A stretch of 36,125 nucleotides of DNA from the NCBI GenBank assembly GCA_022968985.1, contig JALJPK010000034.1:1-36125 (forward strand). The letters run 5' to 3'. Shown in pieces: positions 24,759-34,315 of the stretch (position 1 is the stretch's first letter; each line of letters opens with the position of its first letter). The DNA comes from Pseudomonadales bacterium (lineage in GTDB: Bacteria > Pseudomonadota > Gammaproteobacteria > Pseudomonadales > Natronospirillaceae). The notes under the pieces were generated by a model. The model saw only the letters and a program-made list of their open reading frames with translations, ran no database searches and was not told the DNA's origin. Both the position numbers and the translations under genes were made by a program.

Positions 24759-27458
24759 ATGTATATGTTTTCAAATTTACTCAAAAAAAGTCATTTAGTT
24801 ATATATCTTTTGCTTTTAGTCGGCTGTGGTAGCTCTGCCCCTGATAAAAACCCGATACCCGATCAGGTTACTCAAAATTCATTATTGATACTTAATGACC
24901 TTTCAAATCTATTTTATGGTGATGCAAATTTCACTTTGGATGTCCAAGGTGCCGGTGACGGTAATTTGTTCTATGAATCAAGTGACCCTGCTATTGCAAT
25001 CATTGATTCCCAAGGTTTGGTGCAAATATTAATTGCAGGTAGTGTGAGTATCAGCGTAATCGAAAAAACCAGCGAGCTTGTTGAAATACAATCAATCAGT
25101 TTTGTGCTGGAGATTAATAAATCCAAATCAGGCCAAACAAATTATCAAGATCTAACAACCAGTGATATTAACAAACTGTATGGTGTTGATAATTTTAGCG
25201 TTGAATATACTGGTGGTAATGCGGGTGTTATTAGTTACCAATCTAGTGATAATCTAATCGCCAGCATTGATTTAGATGGTGAAATCACTGTTCATAAAGT
25301 CGGTACCATCACTATCACTATTAACGAAGCCGAGAGTTCTAATTTTGTTGGACAATCAAATAATTTAGAATTGGTTATTAACAAAAGCCAATCAGGCCAA
25401 ACAAATTATCAAGATCTAACGACAAGTAACATCAACACGACCTATGGCGCCGAGAATTTCACAATTAATTATACTGGTAGCAATGGTGGGGAGATTAGCT
25501 ATGTCTCCAGCGATGTAAATATAGCCAGCATTGATGTAAATGGTGAAGTCACTGTCAAAGCTCTTGGTGAAGTCACTATCACTATTAATGAAGCCGTGAG
25601 TGAAAACTTTGCTGGCCAAATGATTGATACAACTTTAAACATTGTTAAAGCAGGCTTAGGTGATGCAGGTTTTAACAATCTAAGTTTTATTGACACTCAA
25701 AAATCAGCTCCTCTTGCTCAAGGAAATCTTAGCCAAAATGTGAACGGTGGTAATGCAGGGGTCATCCAATACGGTAGCTCTGATGAGACTATCGCCACGG
25801 TGAATCAACAAACAGGTTATGTCACCTTTTTGAAGCAAGGGCAAGTTAACATAAGCGCGACGGAACTTGAGACTGAGTTTTACCTTGAACAAACGTTAAG
25901 TTATCAGCTGACCATTGTTAATTTTCGAGTGGTGTCTATACAGAGTAATGATGATGCTTTTGCCGCTTTAAAAGCCGATGGTTCGGTGGTGACTTGGGGT
26001 GATGATGACCAAGGTGGTGACAGTTCTGGGGTTCAGGATCAACTCAAATCGGTGGTTTCTATACACAACAATCGTTATGCGTTTGCAGCTATAAAAGCCG
26101 ATGGTTCGGTAGTGACTTGGGGAGATGAAAATGAAGGTGGCAACAGCTCTGATGTTCAGGCACAACTTACTAACGTGGTTTCAATACACCATAGTCGTTC
26201 TGCTTTTGCAGCTATAAAAGCCGATGGCTCGGTGGTGATTTGGGGAGATGATTTTTCTGGTGGTGATGGCACAGAGGTTCAAGATCAACTGAATTCAGTG
26301 GTTTCTATACAAAGTACTATTTATTCTTTTGCCGCCTTAAAAACAGACGGTTCGGTAGTGACTTGGGGATATGATGATTTCGGTGGTAACAGCTCTGGGG
26401 TTCAGGCGACACTCACTAACGTGGTTTCGATTGAAAGTAATTATGCTGCTTTTGCCGCTTTAAAATCCGATGGTTCAATAGTAACCTGGGGTTCTAGCGG
26501 TGGGGGAAATAGCTCTTTAGTGCAAGATAAACTTACTAATGTGGTTTCTATACAAAATAATTATTTTTCTTTTGCCGCCTTAAAAGCCGATGGATCTGTG
26601 GTGACTTGGGGTAGTGCTGATAAAGGTGGTAACAGCTCCACGGTAGTGGGGCAACTCAATGCGGTACAATCTATTCAAGGTACTGGTTATGCGTTTGCAG
26701 CCTTAAAAATAGATGGTTCGGTAGTGACTTGGGGTGATGATAACTATGGTGCTAATAGTTCTGGAGTTCAGGCACAACTTATTAACGTGGTTTCAATACA
26801 AAGTACTAATTCCGCTTTTGCCGCCTTAAAATCTGATGGTTCGGTGGTAACTTGGGGAGATGATACCTATGGTGGTATCAGTTCAGGGGTTCAGGCACAA
26901 CTCACTAACGTGGTTTCTATACAAAGTTCTCCTTATGCTTTTGCGGCCTTAAAATCCGATGGCTCAGTGGTGAGCTGGGGTTGGAGCAGTGTGGGGAATA
27001 GTTCTGGGGTTCAGGATCAACTCAATTCTGTGGTCTCTATACAAAATACTAACTTTGCTTTTGCTGCCTTAAGGGCTGATGGCTCCGTGGTGACTTGGGG
27101 TTCTTCTGGTTCTGGGGGTTATCTTTTCACTAAGGCTGCGTCAGTAAGCGGCAACCCTACCCCGGCTTTTGATGTTGATACCGACAAAGACGGCACCAAC
27201 AATACCGATGAATGGGCCAGCTGTGGCACACCTTATATATTAAATGCTGGCAACTGGCCTTGTGAGTCGCCAGGATTTGGAGACAGTGACGGCGATGGAG
27301 TTTGGGATTATGTTGAAAAACAAAATGGTACGGATCATTTGCAATATAATACATCCGATAAAATGAGTGATATAAACTTAGATGGGTATCCTGATTATTA
27401 TATATTGCCGCAACAAGATCTTAATATTCCTTTGACGGGTCTACAAGTGCAGCAGTGA
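24759..27458 (+). CDS. Large lipoprotein: Ig-like, RCC1-like, calcium-binding modules
   Basis: An 899-residue lipoprotein (LLLVGC, lipid Cys23). Residues about 40-385 form four bacterial Ig-like repeats of about 85 residues; units 2 and 3 are nearly identical at their start (SGQTNYQDLTTS). Residues about 388-800 hold ten RCC1-like repeats of about 41 residues, each of the form VVSIQS...FAALKADGSVVTWGD...GG.SS.VQ.QL. Canonical RCC1 propellers have seven blades, so ten units means either a larger array or two incomplete rings. The C-terminus has thrombospondin-3-like acidic loops (DVDTDKDGTNN, DSDGDGVWD, DINLDGYPD) that should bind calcium. An outer-membrane surface location and an adhesive or binding role are inferred; no catalytic domain is seen. 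AGGA precedes the ATG. Confidence 0.82.
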   Translation: MYMFSNLLKKSHLVIYLLLLVGCGSSAPDKNPIPDQVTQNSLLILNDLSNLFYGDANFTLDVQGAGDGNLFYESSDPAIAIIDSQGLVQILIAGSVSISVIEKTSELVEIQSISFVLEINKSKSGQTNYQDLTTSDINKLYGVDNFSVEYTGGNAGVISYQSSDNLIASIDLDGEITVHKVGTITITINEAESSNFVGQSNNLELVINKSQSGQTNYQDLTTSNINTTYGAENFTINYTGSNGGEISYVSSDVNIASIDVNGEVTVKALGEVTITINEAVSENFAGQMIDTTLNIVKAGLGDAGFNNLSFIDTQKSAPLAQGNLSQNVNGGNAGVIQYGSSDETIATVNQQTGYVTFLKQGQVNISATELETEFYLEQTLSYQLTIVNFRVVSIQSNDDAFAALKADGSVVTWGDDDQGGDSSGVQDQLKSVVSIHNNRYAFAAIKADGSVVTWGDENEGGNSSDVQAQLTNVVSIHHSRSAFAAIKADGSVVIWGDDFSGGDGTEVQDQLNSVVSIQSTIYSFAALKTDGSVVTWGYDDFGGNSSGVQATLTNVVSIESNYAAFAALKSDGSIVTWGSSGGGNSSLVQDKLTNVVSIQNNYFSFAALKADGSVVTWGSADKGGNSSTVVGQLNAVQSIQGTGYAFAALKIDGSVVTWGDDNYGANSSGVQAQLINVVSIQSTNSAFAALKSDGSVVTWGDDTYGGISSGVQAQLTNVVSIQSSPYAFAALKSDGSVVSWGWSSVGNSSGVQDQLNSVVSIQNTNFAFAALRADGSVVTWGSSGSGGYLFTKAASVSGNPTPAFDVDTDKDGTNNTDEWASCGTPYILNAGNWPCESPGFGDSDGDGVWDYVEKQNGTDHLQYNTSDKMSDINLDGYPDYYILPQQDLNIPLTGLQVQQ

Positions 27459-27525
27459 GAACATTTATTAAAATATTAATTGTGGACTAGGTTAGACTCC
27501 TTAACTCCAAAAAAATCAATCTAGG

Positions 27526-27558
27526 CCAAAAAGTTAAAAAACTTTTGGATTTTTTTTG
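27526..27558 (+). terminator. Rho-independent terminator of large lipoprotein gene
   Basis: CCAAAAAGTT pairs with AACTTTTGG (one bulged A) at 27526-27548, followed directly by A and eight T. About 70 bases after the stop codon. Confidence 0.8.
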
Positions 27559-27859
27559 TTTTAAAATTGATAATTTTGTCACTTTTTCGGTTTTTTATCG
27601 CCTTTTTAAAAATATGAAATCAAAAAGGACACCCTCTTTTGTTAATGTTTTTACAAACAGTTTAGTGAGAAGGAAAATCTTCAACTCGTTTGTTTAAAGG
27701 TAAAAAAATTGATGGGTTAAAGCCAAACCTATTAAATCAAATTGAACCGTAAATCTATTGTATGTCGAGCTTCAGCGCATCTGTTTTAATCAAAAGAGAT
27801 TATCTGCAGGCAGGAAAACCAAAGCAGTGACGCGGTCGCATCCCCGATCATCCAAAATC

Positions 27860-28072
27860 CAATGGGGTCGAATATTGAATTCATGACTTACAACAAAGAT
27901 TAACTCCACTTAATAAAAGTACTCAAATAACTGCTCAAGCAATTGACAGATTCAATGACATACATAAACCTGAAATGAGTATATTTAGGAAAATTTGTTA
28001 CTTTCGATATCGATAATTGCTCCTGCATTACTCTAATAGACTAAATCCATGTAACGATAAAAATCGAACCTA
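27860..28072 (+). repeat. Type C relic, copy 2 (decayed coding fragment)
   Basis: Colinear partner of 18549-18760. The open stretch encodes QQRLTPLNKSTQITAQAID, RFNDIHKPEMSIFRKIC and further residues up to a stop. Both copies share an in-frame TGA upstream (before IHD/IHT), implying that the stop or a frameshift predates their separation. Confidence 0.55.
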
Positions 28073-28240
28073 CGATATAAATATTAAAACGACATGAACA
28101 AATCGAAACCACAGGATCTGCAATGATAAAACTATTGGATATGAGTATTACACTGTTCTGTTAGTTGTGAAGGTAAGTTTTCACACAATCCACTAGTGCA
28201 GTACAAAAGTGCTAATCGTCCATTAATATCAAAAAAGCTT

Positions 28241-28915
28241 TTATTGTTTGGTTCGAAATAAACCAAATACAACAAAAGGAACAATTAACGATGACAATAA
28301 CAATATAAACTTAAGCATTGTCACAAAACCGATTATTCCTCCTATTACGTTGGTAGGATTAGGAAACTGCGATATGAGTGTGAATATCATCAAATTTTCG
28401 AACATGTCTGTCGAAAACCAAATAAAGGGTAATAACACCAATACACGCCCCAAACCTTTAACAAGTGTGGATCTTTCTTTTACAAAAAAGGCGAGTGAAG
28501 CAAGCAATGATAAGAAAGTAAGTGGGAAGATGATGTCTGTGGTAAAGACAAAACGCTGATAAACGTGGCGCCCTTGTTGCCCAAAGTCAAGAAGACGCTG
28601 GTACACTTCCATTGCAGTAAATGATGGGGCCTGATCAAAAAGAGCCAAACCACCATTTGCACCTTTTACAGCCAAAACACCATAAGGCAATAATATAAGA
28701 TGAGATCCAATAAAAACAATAATAAAAGCACCGAGTGTTGCTAAGACGAGTTTAAGTGAAACTTTAGGTGTCTGTGGTACGTGTAAACTTTGTTTTGGTA
28801 TCCTTGCCGATTGTAACTTCTGTCTAAGAGTAGCTATATAGGGTGTTGACATTGCTCCAGTGATAAAACCTATCAATAAAATAATAGGAATGAATATAAT
28901 ATGCTCTGCTGTCAT
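28241..28915 (-). CDS. Conserved multi-pass membrane protein, unknown
   Basis: A 224-residue inner-membrane protein with about five hydrophobic segments (6-22, 54-78, 127-145, 155-170, 196-220). Polar positions that look conserved are YQRLLDFGQQGRHVY (105-119), D127 with FP at 130-131, and DMFEN (170-174). The pattern G-x-x-GR-x-x-Y followed by D-x-x-FP is one I associate with small uncharacterised membrane proteins. AAGG lies 7 bases before the ATG. It is transcribed away from an AraC-type regulator gene across about 200 bases, so it may be that regulator's target. Function unknown. Confidence 0.7.
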   Translation of the reverse strand: MTAEHIIFIPIILLIGFITGAMSTPYIATLRQKLQSARIPKQSLHVPQTPKVSLKLVLATLGAFIIVFIGSHLILLPYGVLAVKGANGGLALFDQAPSFTAMEVYQRLLDFGQQGRHVYQRFVFTTDIIFPLTFLSLLASLAFFVKERSTLVKGLGRVLVLLPFIWFSTDMFENLMIFTLISQFPNPTNVIGGIIGFVTMLKFILLLSSLIVPFVVFGLFRTKQ

Positions 28916-29122
28916 AATAAAACCTTAATTCTGTTATTCGATTATTTTAAATAGGTCTGGTTTTAGTTGTTCAAAAGTATTTTTTTCTGTTGTAGCAATT
29001 AAACCTAGCAACCTTGTTTTGGTTAACGCGGTGAATTCTATCTTTAAAAAAAGACTGTTGATTGGTAATATGCGTATTGTTTTTGATGTTTTACGAAAAC
29101 TTAAAAGGGGAAATTGTTAGTT

Positions 29123-30154
29123 ATGTTAATTGAAGATACCAATCCTAATGATATTATTCTGATGTTATTTGATTATCTCGACGACTTAGGAATCGACCCT
29201 AAACATGTTTGTGATGAAGCGGGTGTTGCTTTTGATTTATTTCAACAACAAAATAATTTAATAACAATCGAACAAGAACAACGTATTTGGTTAGAAGCCA
29301 TCGCTGTGTCTAAAAATACAAATTTTGGATTACATTTAGGTAAGAATTTTCATGCACATGCAAAAGGACACATTCTAATAACCCTGTTTGCAAACAGCCC
29401 CAACATGCAGGTGGCTTTGCAAAAAATGGTAACCTACCATGGATTATTACATGGTAAAAACAGAATAAACTTTCAGTTAATACAACAAGAAAACTTCATC
29501 ACTTATCAATGCAAGTTCACAACAAGCAACCCTATTTTCGCACGACATTTTGTGGAATCTTTGTTCTCGGGCATTGTTGCGCTTACTAGGCATCTGTCAA
29601 AATCGTCCGTTGCACCTGAGAGAATTAACTTCAAACATAACAGTCCTGATGATCTGCTGGAACATCAAACGTTATTAAAGGCACCCATATATTTTAATCA
29701 ACAATACAATGAATTGATTTTCGCAAAACAAGACTTGTTGCATCCAATATCTATGGCAAACCCTGAGTTTTTTGAGCTTTTAGAAAAACACATTACAACT
29801 CAACTTCGATCGATAACGTCTAAGAATGTTGTTAGTGAAAAAGTAAAACGTTTATTAGCTGAGTCAATATTAACAACCCCCATCAACTTAACTCAAATCG
29901 CAAAAAAATTGGCCATGAGCCCAAGAACATTACAGGGTAAACTCAAAACAGAAGGCCAATCCTTTAGCGCCATAAGGGATCAAGTACGCAAGAGTATTGC
30001 CATCGAATTTTTAAAGGACACAGATGAAGGCATCTGTGATATTGCTTTTCTATTAGGTTTCTCTGAGCAAAGTACTTTCAGCAAAGCATTTAAGCAGTGG
30101 ACCGGTTTACCACCCAAACAATATAGGCTTAAGTTCCAAAAGAATGATTTTTAA
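29123..30154 (+). CDS. AraC-family regulator with N-terminal ligand domain
   Basis: A 343-residue regulator with an N-terminal Arabinose_bd-type domain (as in OruR/ArgR-like regulators) and a C-terminal double helix-turn-helix: LTQIAKKLAMSPRTLQGKL and ICDIAFLLGFSEQSTFSKA, then FKQWTGLPPKQYR. It should bind DNA and respond to a small hydrophobic or amino-acid-like ligand. The start is ambiguous: TTG 29114 lies 3 bases and ATG 29123 12 bases after AAGGGG; I chose the ATG. It is divergent from a membrane protein gene, the usual geometry for a local activator. A damaged copy of its last 43 codons lies at 33144-33272. Confidence 0.87.
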   Translation: MLIEDTNPNDIILMLFDYLDDLGIDPKHVCDEAGVAFDLFQQQNNLITIEQEQRIWLEAIAVSKNTNFGLHLGKNFHAHAKGHILITLFANSPNMQVALQKMVTYHGLLHGKNRINFQLIQQENFITYQCKFTTSNPIFARHFVESLFSGIVALTRHLSKSSVAPERINFKHNSPDDLLEHQTLLKAPIYFNQQYNELIFAKQDLLHPISMANPEFFELLEKHITTQLRSITSKNVVSEKVKRLLAESILTTPINLTQIAKKLAMSPRTLQGKLKTEGQSFSAIRDQVRKSIAIEFLKDTDEGICDIAFLLGFSEQSTFSKAFKQWTGLPPKQYRLKFQKNDF

Positions 30155-30252
30155 ATAAAAACACGGGAGTCGCCCCTGTCTCTTGATAAGATACTAATCA
30201 ACACCCTAAACTCTAGATTGATAGATTCAAGATGATTTGTTAAACCCATAAA

Positions 30253-30907
30253 TTGAGACATTATAATAAAACAATATTTAAAACTAAGATCGTAATCATA
30301 AGTATTATAGGGTTATTTCTTCTTGCACCTTGTAATAACAGCGAAAAGAATAAACAAGTAAGTGAAGGTAAAATTAAGGAAACAGTTACTTAAGTGACAA
30401 TATTGGCTGGTTTATGAATATGCCAAATGGGTGGATGATTGACTCACTTGTCGATGCTGAATCAACAACTGAAATAGCCGTGACTTTTTTAGAAGAGTCA
30501 CTTGTTGAGAAAATAGAAATAAGTGGTTTAAACCATCTACTGGGTTATAGCAAAAATCCGTTTAATCGTTTTCAATCAACGTCTGAACCGTTTAATGAAA
30601 ATATTGATTGTAATTGGAGTGAGCATAATAAACTAATCAAGAATATAATTATCGATGCTTTTTAAGATATGAGTCTAAAAGCAATTATGTCTGATACTGA
30701 AACTCAAATGATTGATGGCTTAGAGATTGAAAAATATGAAATGGATATTTTTGCACTTAGTGGTGAAAAAATAATTAATCAATTAATGTATTCTCGCTTA
30801 ATTAATGGATTTGATTTTTCTATCAATATAAATTAAATAATATCAAAGATAAAAATACCATGTTATATGCCTGGTTAAATTCTAAGTTTATGAAAGGGTC
30901 AAAGTAA
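30253..30907 (+). pseudogene. Decayed lipoprotein gene
   Basis: A lipoprotein-like start (KIVIISIIGLFLLAPCNNSE) opens from a TTG at 30253 and stops at 30391. The protein then resumes in another frame at about 30396 (DNIGWFMNMPNGWMIDSLVD), runs to a stop at 30663, continues in the same frame (MSLKAIMSDTETQMIDGLE) to 30835, and shifts again to KDKNTMLYAWLNSKFMKGSK ending at 30907. At least three lesions. The middle part alone makes an 83-codon ORF (30414-30665) that should not be taken as a gene. It resembles small lipoproteins with a beta-rich domain of unknown function. Confidence 0.6.
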
Positions 30908-31255
30908 ATTGAGAATGGTTAAAATCTTTAGAATGGATTTTTGTGACTGTTTTTAATATTAGGTTAATTTAGTTTACAGGTATTAATTATGAGTGGCTTA
31001 GTGATAGTATTACTCTCTAACGCTGATCAATACCACATTGAGAGTTTTTGCTTGATTTAATTAAGTTTATAGCCGACAACCCTATGAAGTGCTAGGTTTA
31101 ATTATTGAGAATATGAGGAATCCTGTTTTTTTTCATAGTTATTCTTACAATTATCAGCCTTCAAAAGTATTTTGAAGCAACTAACTACATCCGTACTCCT
31201 ATCTTATTTAAATCACATATCAACCTGCTATTTTAAGCTTTAACAAGGATTAAAA
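30908..31255. other. Intergenic region, further debris
   Basis: Short coding-like pieces (MSGLVIVLLSNADQYHIE near 30990; ENMRNPVFFHSYSYNYQPS near 31108) in AT-rich sequence suggest additional decayed genes, but none can be assigned. It also holds the 5' region of the LRR gene. Confidence 0.4.
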
Positions 31256-32752
31256 ATGAAAACAAACCTTATATTCGCCACTATATTGATATGCATTGTC
31301 GTCATTGTAATGAATTTTCTAAAAGTAGCTGACAGCACCCTAACTGAAACAACAATCGACTCTACAGATATTACAAAACAGACAACTGAAGAAAATAAAC
31401 TCTCCATCATTAAGCCAGTTGATATAAAGCTTGAAGAAATCACTAAAACCACTGACGTCTCTCAACCTATAAGTCCCACTACTTTAAATGAAACTCAAGA
31501 ATCTTCAACTGGTGATGAGCGTGTATTTTTTAATTGTTTAGATTTTACAGGCATTAGTAATTTTAAAATCATTAAAGAGATTGATGACAATATTTATTTA
31601 CCAGAAGATTTAATCCCATTTTTATCTGATGAACGTAAATCAATTAACATTATTAAAATAGGTACCTCTGATCAGGGTGATATATATTTTAATAAAAACA
31701 TTAAAACGCTGCAAAAATTCATTAACAACGATCAGTTCAGCCCTTGTAATGACCAAAAAACGTCAAAATTTAAACTTAAACAATTTAAGGTTTTTCCAAT
31801 TACATCGTTAGCGATCGAGTTTTTCGATTTTCAAAACAACCAAACTAGGCACAGTTTAAAATTTATGTTGCAGGGTAATGAATTAGCAAAATACAGATTA
31901 AAAGCAAATCAAATACCCGCATGCTTGGAAGGTGATAGCAGAGAAATAATATTTAATAATGAGTACCCTTACGGACAATTAATTAGCGAACCTTGTTCAA
32001 CTGGCTTTAAAAAAGTGGATGATAATGATTTAATATACATTAAGGATCGTAATTTTTATGATTGTTTAATATCCGATGGTGCAACTGAATATGATTCGGA
32101 ATTTCAAATAAATAAAAATGACATCATCGGTTTTGGCTGTGATTTCTCTTTAATAGAGAATGCTGATGAAATTATTGAATTTAGTAACTTACAATCACTT
32201 TCAATTTATGGCACTTTTCCAAATTATTCATTATTAAATCAATTACCTAAACTTAAATACTTAGATATTTATGCAATTATTAAATCCTCAGAAAAATTTG
32301 ATGTTTATAACATTAGAGACTTAACCAATTTAGTATCATTTAGTTTGTTTAATACTGATACCAAATCTTTGGAATATTTAACAAACAATCAATTAATATC
32401 ATTATCTCTCATCAATTCTAAGCCCGACAGTTATGAATTTTTACAACATTTAACTCAAGTAGAATACTTGAATATAAGTAAAAATGACTTAGATGTGTTC
32501 CCTGAAATTGGTTTTAAAGAAACCATAATTAATATACAGGCGAGCTACAATAATATTACAAACATCTATGGTTTTGAAGAATTTAAAAACTTAAAAACAT
32601 TAGAACTTAAAGCCAATAAAGTTGGGAGTATTGAAAATTTAGATTTAGAGAATTCAAGTTATGACCTAATCAATTTAGCCCCCTTCCCCGTTAATTGCTT
32701 TATCGATAAAATGAAGAAATATAAATTTCTGAAGGTTAAGTGTATTAATTAA
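31256..32752 (+). CDS. Exported leucine-rich-repeat protein
   Basis: A 498-residue protein: a hydrophobic N-terminal segment (4-20, signal peptide or anchor), a Thr/Glu-rich linker (about 25-90), a Cys-containing middle part (residues 92-300, unknown) and leucine-rich repeats from about 312 to 478 (LQSLSIYGTF, LKYLDIYAII, LVSFSLFNTD, VEYLNISKNDL, LKTLELKANKV). The repeats have the short bacterial spacing, as in internalin-like proteins, and should form a curved binding surface. A C-terminal CFIDKMKKYKFLKVKC may make a capping disulfide. AGGA precedes the ATG. It is flanked by decayed genes. Binding to a surface or periplasmic partner is the likely role; the partner is unknown. Confidence 0.75.
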   Translation: MKTNLIFATILICIVVIVMNFLKVADSTLTETTIDSTDITKQTTEENKLSIIKPVDIKLEEITKTTDVSQPISPTTLNETQESSTGDERVFFNCLDFTGISNFKIIKEIDDNIYLPEDLIPFLSDERKSINIIKIGTSDQGDIYFNKNIKTLQKFINNDQFSPCNDQKTSKFKLKQFKVFPITSLAIEFFDFQNNQTRHSLKFMLQGNELAKYRLKANQIPACLEGDSREIIFNNEYPYGQLISEPCSTGFKKVDDNDLIYIKDRNFYDCLISDGATEYDSEFQINKNDIIGFGCDFSLIENADEIIEFSNLQSLSIYGTFPNYSLLNQLPKLKYLDIYAIIKSSEKFDVYNIRDLTNLVSFSLFNTDTKSLEYLTNNQLISLSLINSKPDSYEFLQHLTQVEYLNISKNDLDVFPEIGFKETIINIQASYNNITNIYGFEEFKNLKTLELKANKVGSIENLDLENSSYDLINLAPFPVNCFIDKMKKYKFLKVKCIN

Positions 32753-33022
32753 ATAACTTTCGGGTTTAAACCTGATATTTTAAATATCTAATGTATTGGG
32801 TTTGAATTTTTCGTGCATCTATAGTCAATGTTGAATTCAAGTCTTTACTAATGTCGATTTTCGCACTCCTTACTTAGAACTAGTTTTACCAATACAACAC
32901 TATTACATATTTTGAAGTTGCATTAATAAATAAGTTATATTTATTAGGCGGGCTTTAATTTAATGTTACTAAACAAACAAGTTCAATCAATAGGATGCAG
33001 TCAACTGAATGATTTAAACTAA

Positions 33023-33151
33023 TACCTTTTAATCTCCACTTTACTTTTATTTGGATGTCTAACAACAAACATTAATTCTTATTTACTTTTTGGTAAAACT
33101 GCACCACTATCTAAAGAAGATCAAGCCATTAGATTGGAAGAAAACAGATAA
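33023..33151 (+). pseudogene. N-terminal relic of a lipoprotein gene
   Basis: The frame reads LISTLLLFGCLTTNINSYL then LFGKTAPLSKEDQAIRLEEN and stops. LLLFGC is a clear lipobox. No start codon remains in frame, and the sequence gives way to the AraC fragment at its end. Confidence 0.55.
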
Positions 33152-33272
33152 AAGCATCTGTGATATTTCTTTTCTATTTGGTTTCTAAAAGCAAAGTACA
33201 TTCAGTAAAGCATTTAAGCAGTGGACCGGTTTACCACCGAAACAATATAGGCTTAAGTTCCAAAAAGTTTAA
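33144..33272 (+). pseudogene. Duplicated C-terminal fragment of AraC gene
   Basis: Corresponds to 30020-30154, the last 43-45 codons of the regulator gene, with close to 90% identity by eye. It has one in-frame stop (TAA where the parent has TCT) and a different last residue. KQSTFSKAFKQWTGLPPKQ is preserved exactly apart from the parent's E before Q. Confidence 0.8.
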
Positions 33273-33930
33273 TTTTTATGTTGGTGGGAAATTAAATTTT
33301 GTCTCAATTAAAAACTATGTATTTAAAAATGGAATGCCGATTGTTTTCTGATATTTTAAAAAACGCTTAGTTATGCTTTGGCTATAACAAACAGAATGAT
33401 GCATAATTTTTTATTATCGATATAAATATCGAAGTTAAACAACGATTTATTAGTAACTATCAGTGGCCTCCCTTTTATACTCACTTTTTAGAACTAATAG
33501 CAGGCATTTTTCTTTCGATATAAATATCTACATATACTATTAAAATCAAATCCACTTCAAATTCGATGATAAAACTATTGAAGGTAACGAGATTGTAAGC
33601 AGTGAAGACAGAGCTTACTACTTACTACCCCTTAGGCATACGACGCTTAACTTTATACAACCAAGAATAAAGCTGCATTATTTTTAAAATGGCAGTACTC
33701 AGGGATAACAAACCTACTTAACAGCAATTAATACTAATATCACTGTGTTTTACAGTTGTAAATGTGATTTTTAGATACTCAGATGGTGTTTTACACTGAA
33801 TTAGCACCTATCAAAATTCTGCTAACCCATTGTTTTATATCATTATATGTAGTATTGATCACTAAATAATCAACTCGATTTAATCTAGTGTACAAGCATT
33901 AAATGTTTTTAAAAACCGCTTACGAACAAA

Positions 33931-33955
33931 GTTATCCACAGTTTTTGTGGAGAAC
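33931..33955. other. Hairpin containing a DnaA-box sequence
   Basis: TTATCCACA (33932-33940) matches the consensus DnaA box and forms one arm of a ten-position inverted repeat (33931-33940 with 33946-33955, one mismatch) around GTTTT. A single box without neighbours; no replication gene is near. Confidence 0.4.
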
Positions 33956-34240
33956 TTATTTGACAAAAACACGATCTTAACCTTATAACCTAAACCCTGA
34001 GTTAAATACCAAATAAGTGAACAATCCTAAGCTCTAATAATGAATTCACACCAAAATTTAGACTAATTTTCGCTTCTCAAAGCGGCCTACCCATTGTGGC
34101 AAAGTAGTATTTCAAAGATTCCCTAAGATTCGACAGCTTGCTTTTCATATCGATAACAATAAATAACAAACAACCTCACACCCTCTTTAGATATAGCTAG
34201 AGACCACAAGTACCACCTCATCACCCTTCGAATTTAACCC

Positions 34241-34315
34241 GTACAGTATCCGTACAACTTGTATTTCGTTCCAATCAAACCTATACTCCAAACTATACAG
34301 CACTAATCCGTACAA
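34241..34315 (+). promoter_or_regulatory. Promoter and repeated operator of toxin-antitoxin operon
   Basis: A GTACA/TATAC motif recurs upstream of the antitoxin: GTACAG at 34241, CCGTACAA at 34250, its inverse TTGTA at 34259, CTATACT at 34281, CTATACAG at 34293 and CCGTACAA again at 34308. TTGTAT (34259-34264) and TATACT (34282-34287) are 17 bases apart and could be the -35 and -10 boxes, so the motif lies on the promoter. This is what autoregulation by the RHH antitoxin would need. Confidence 0.55.

Larger units (their letters stand above)
27459..28240. other. Intergenic region with terminator and gene relic
   Basis: It contains the terminator of the large lipoprotein gene and the second type C relic (27860-28072). 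A short GC-richer stretch near 27780-27865 is unexplained. No intact gene. Confidence 0.55.

Noticed and set aside
25416-26165. Minus-strand frames inside the large lipoprotein gene
   Set aside because: Antisense shadows of the Ig-like and RCC1-like repeats.
24759-27458. Regular repeats considered as a CRISPR-like array
   Set aside because: The approximately 123-base periodicity is in-frame protein repeat; no short identical repeats with unique spacers.
30414-30665. 83-codon ORF as an independent gene
   Set aside because: It is the central frame of a longer decayed lipoprotein gene.
33160-33351. 63-codon plus-strand frame
   Set aside because: Runs in another frame across the AraC tail relic; spurious.
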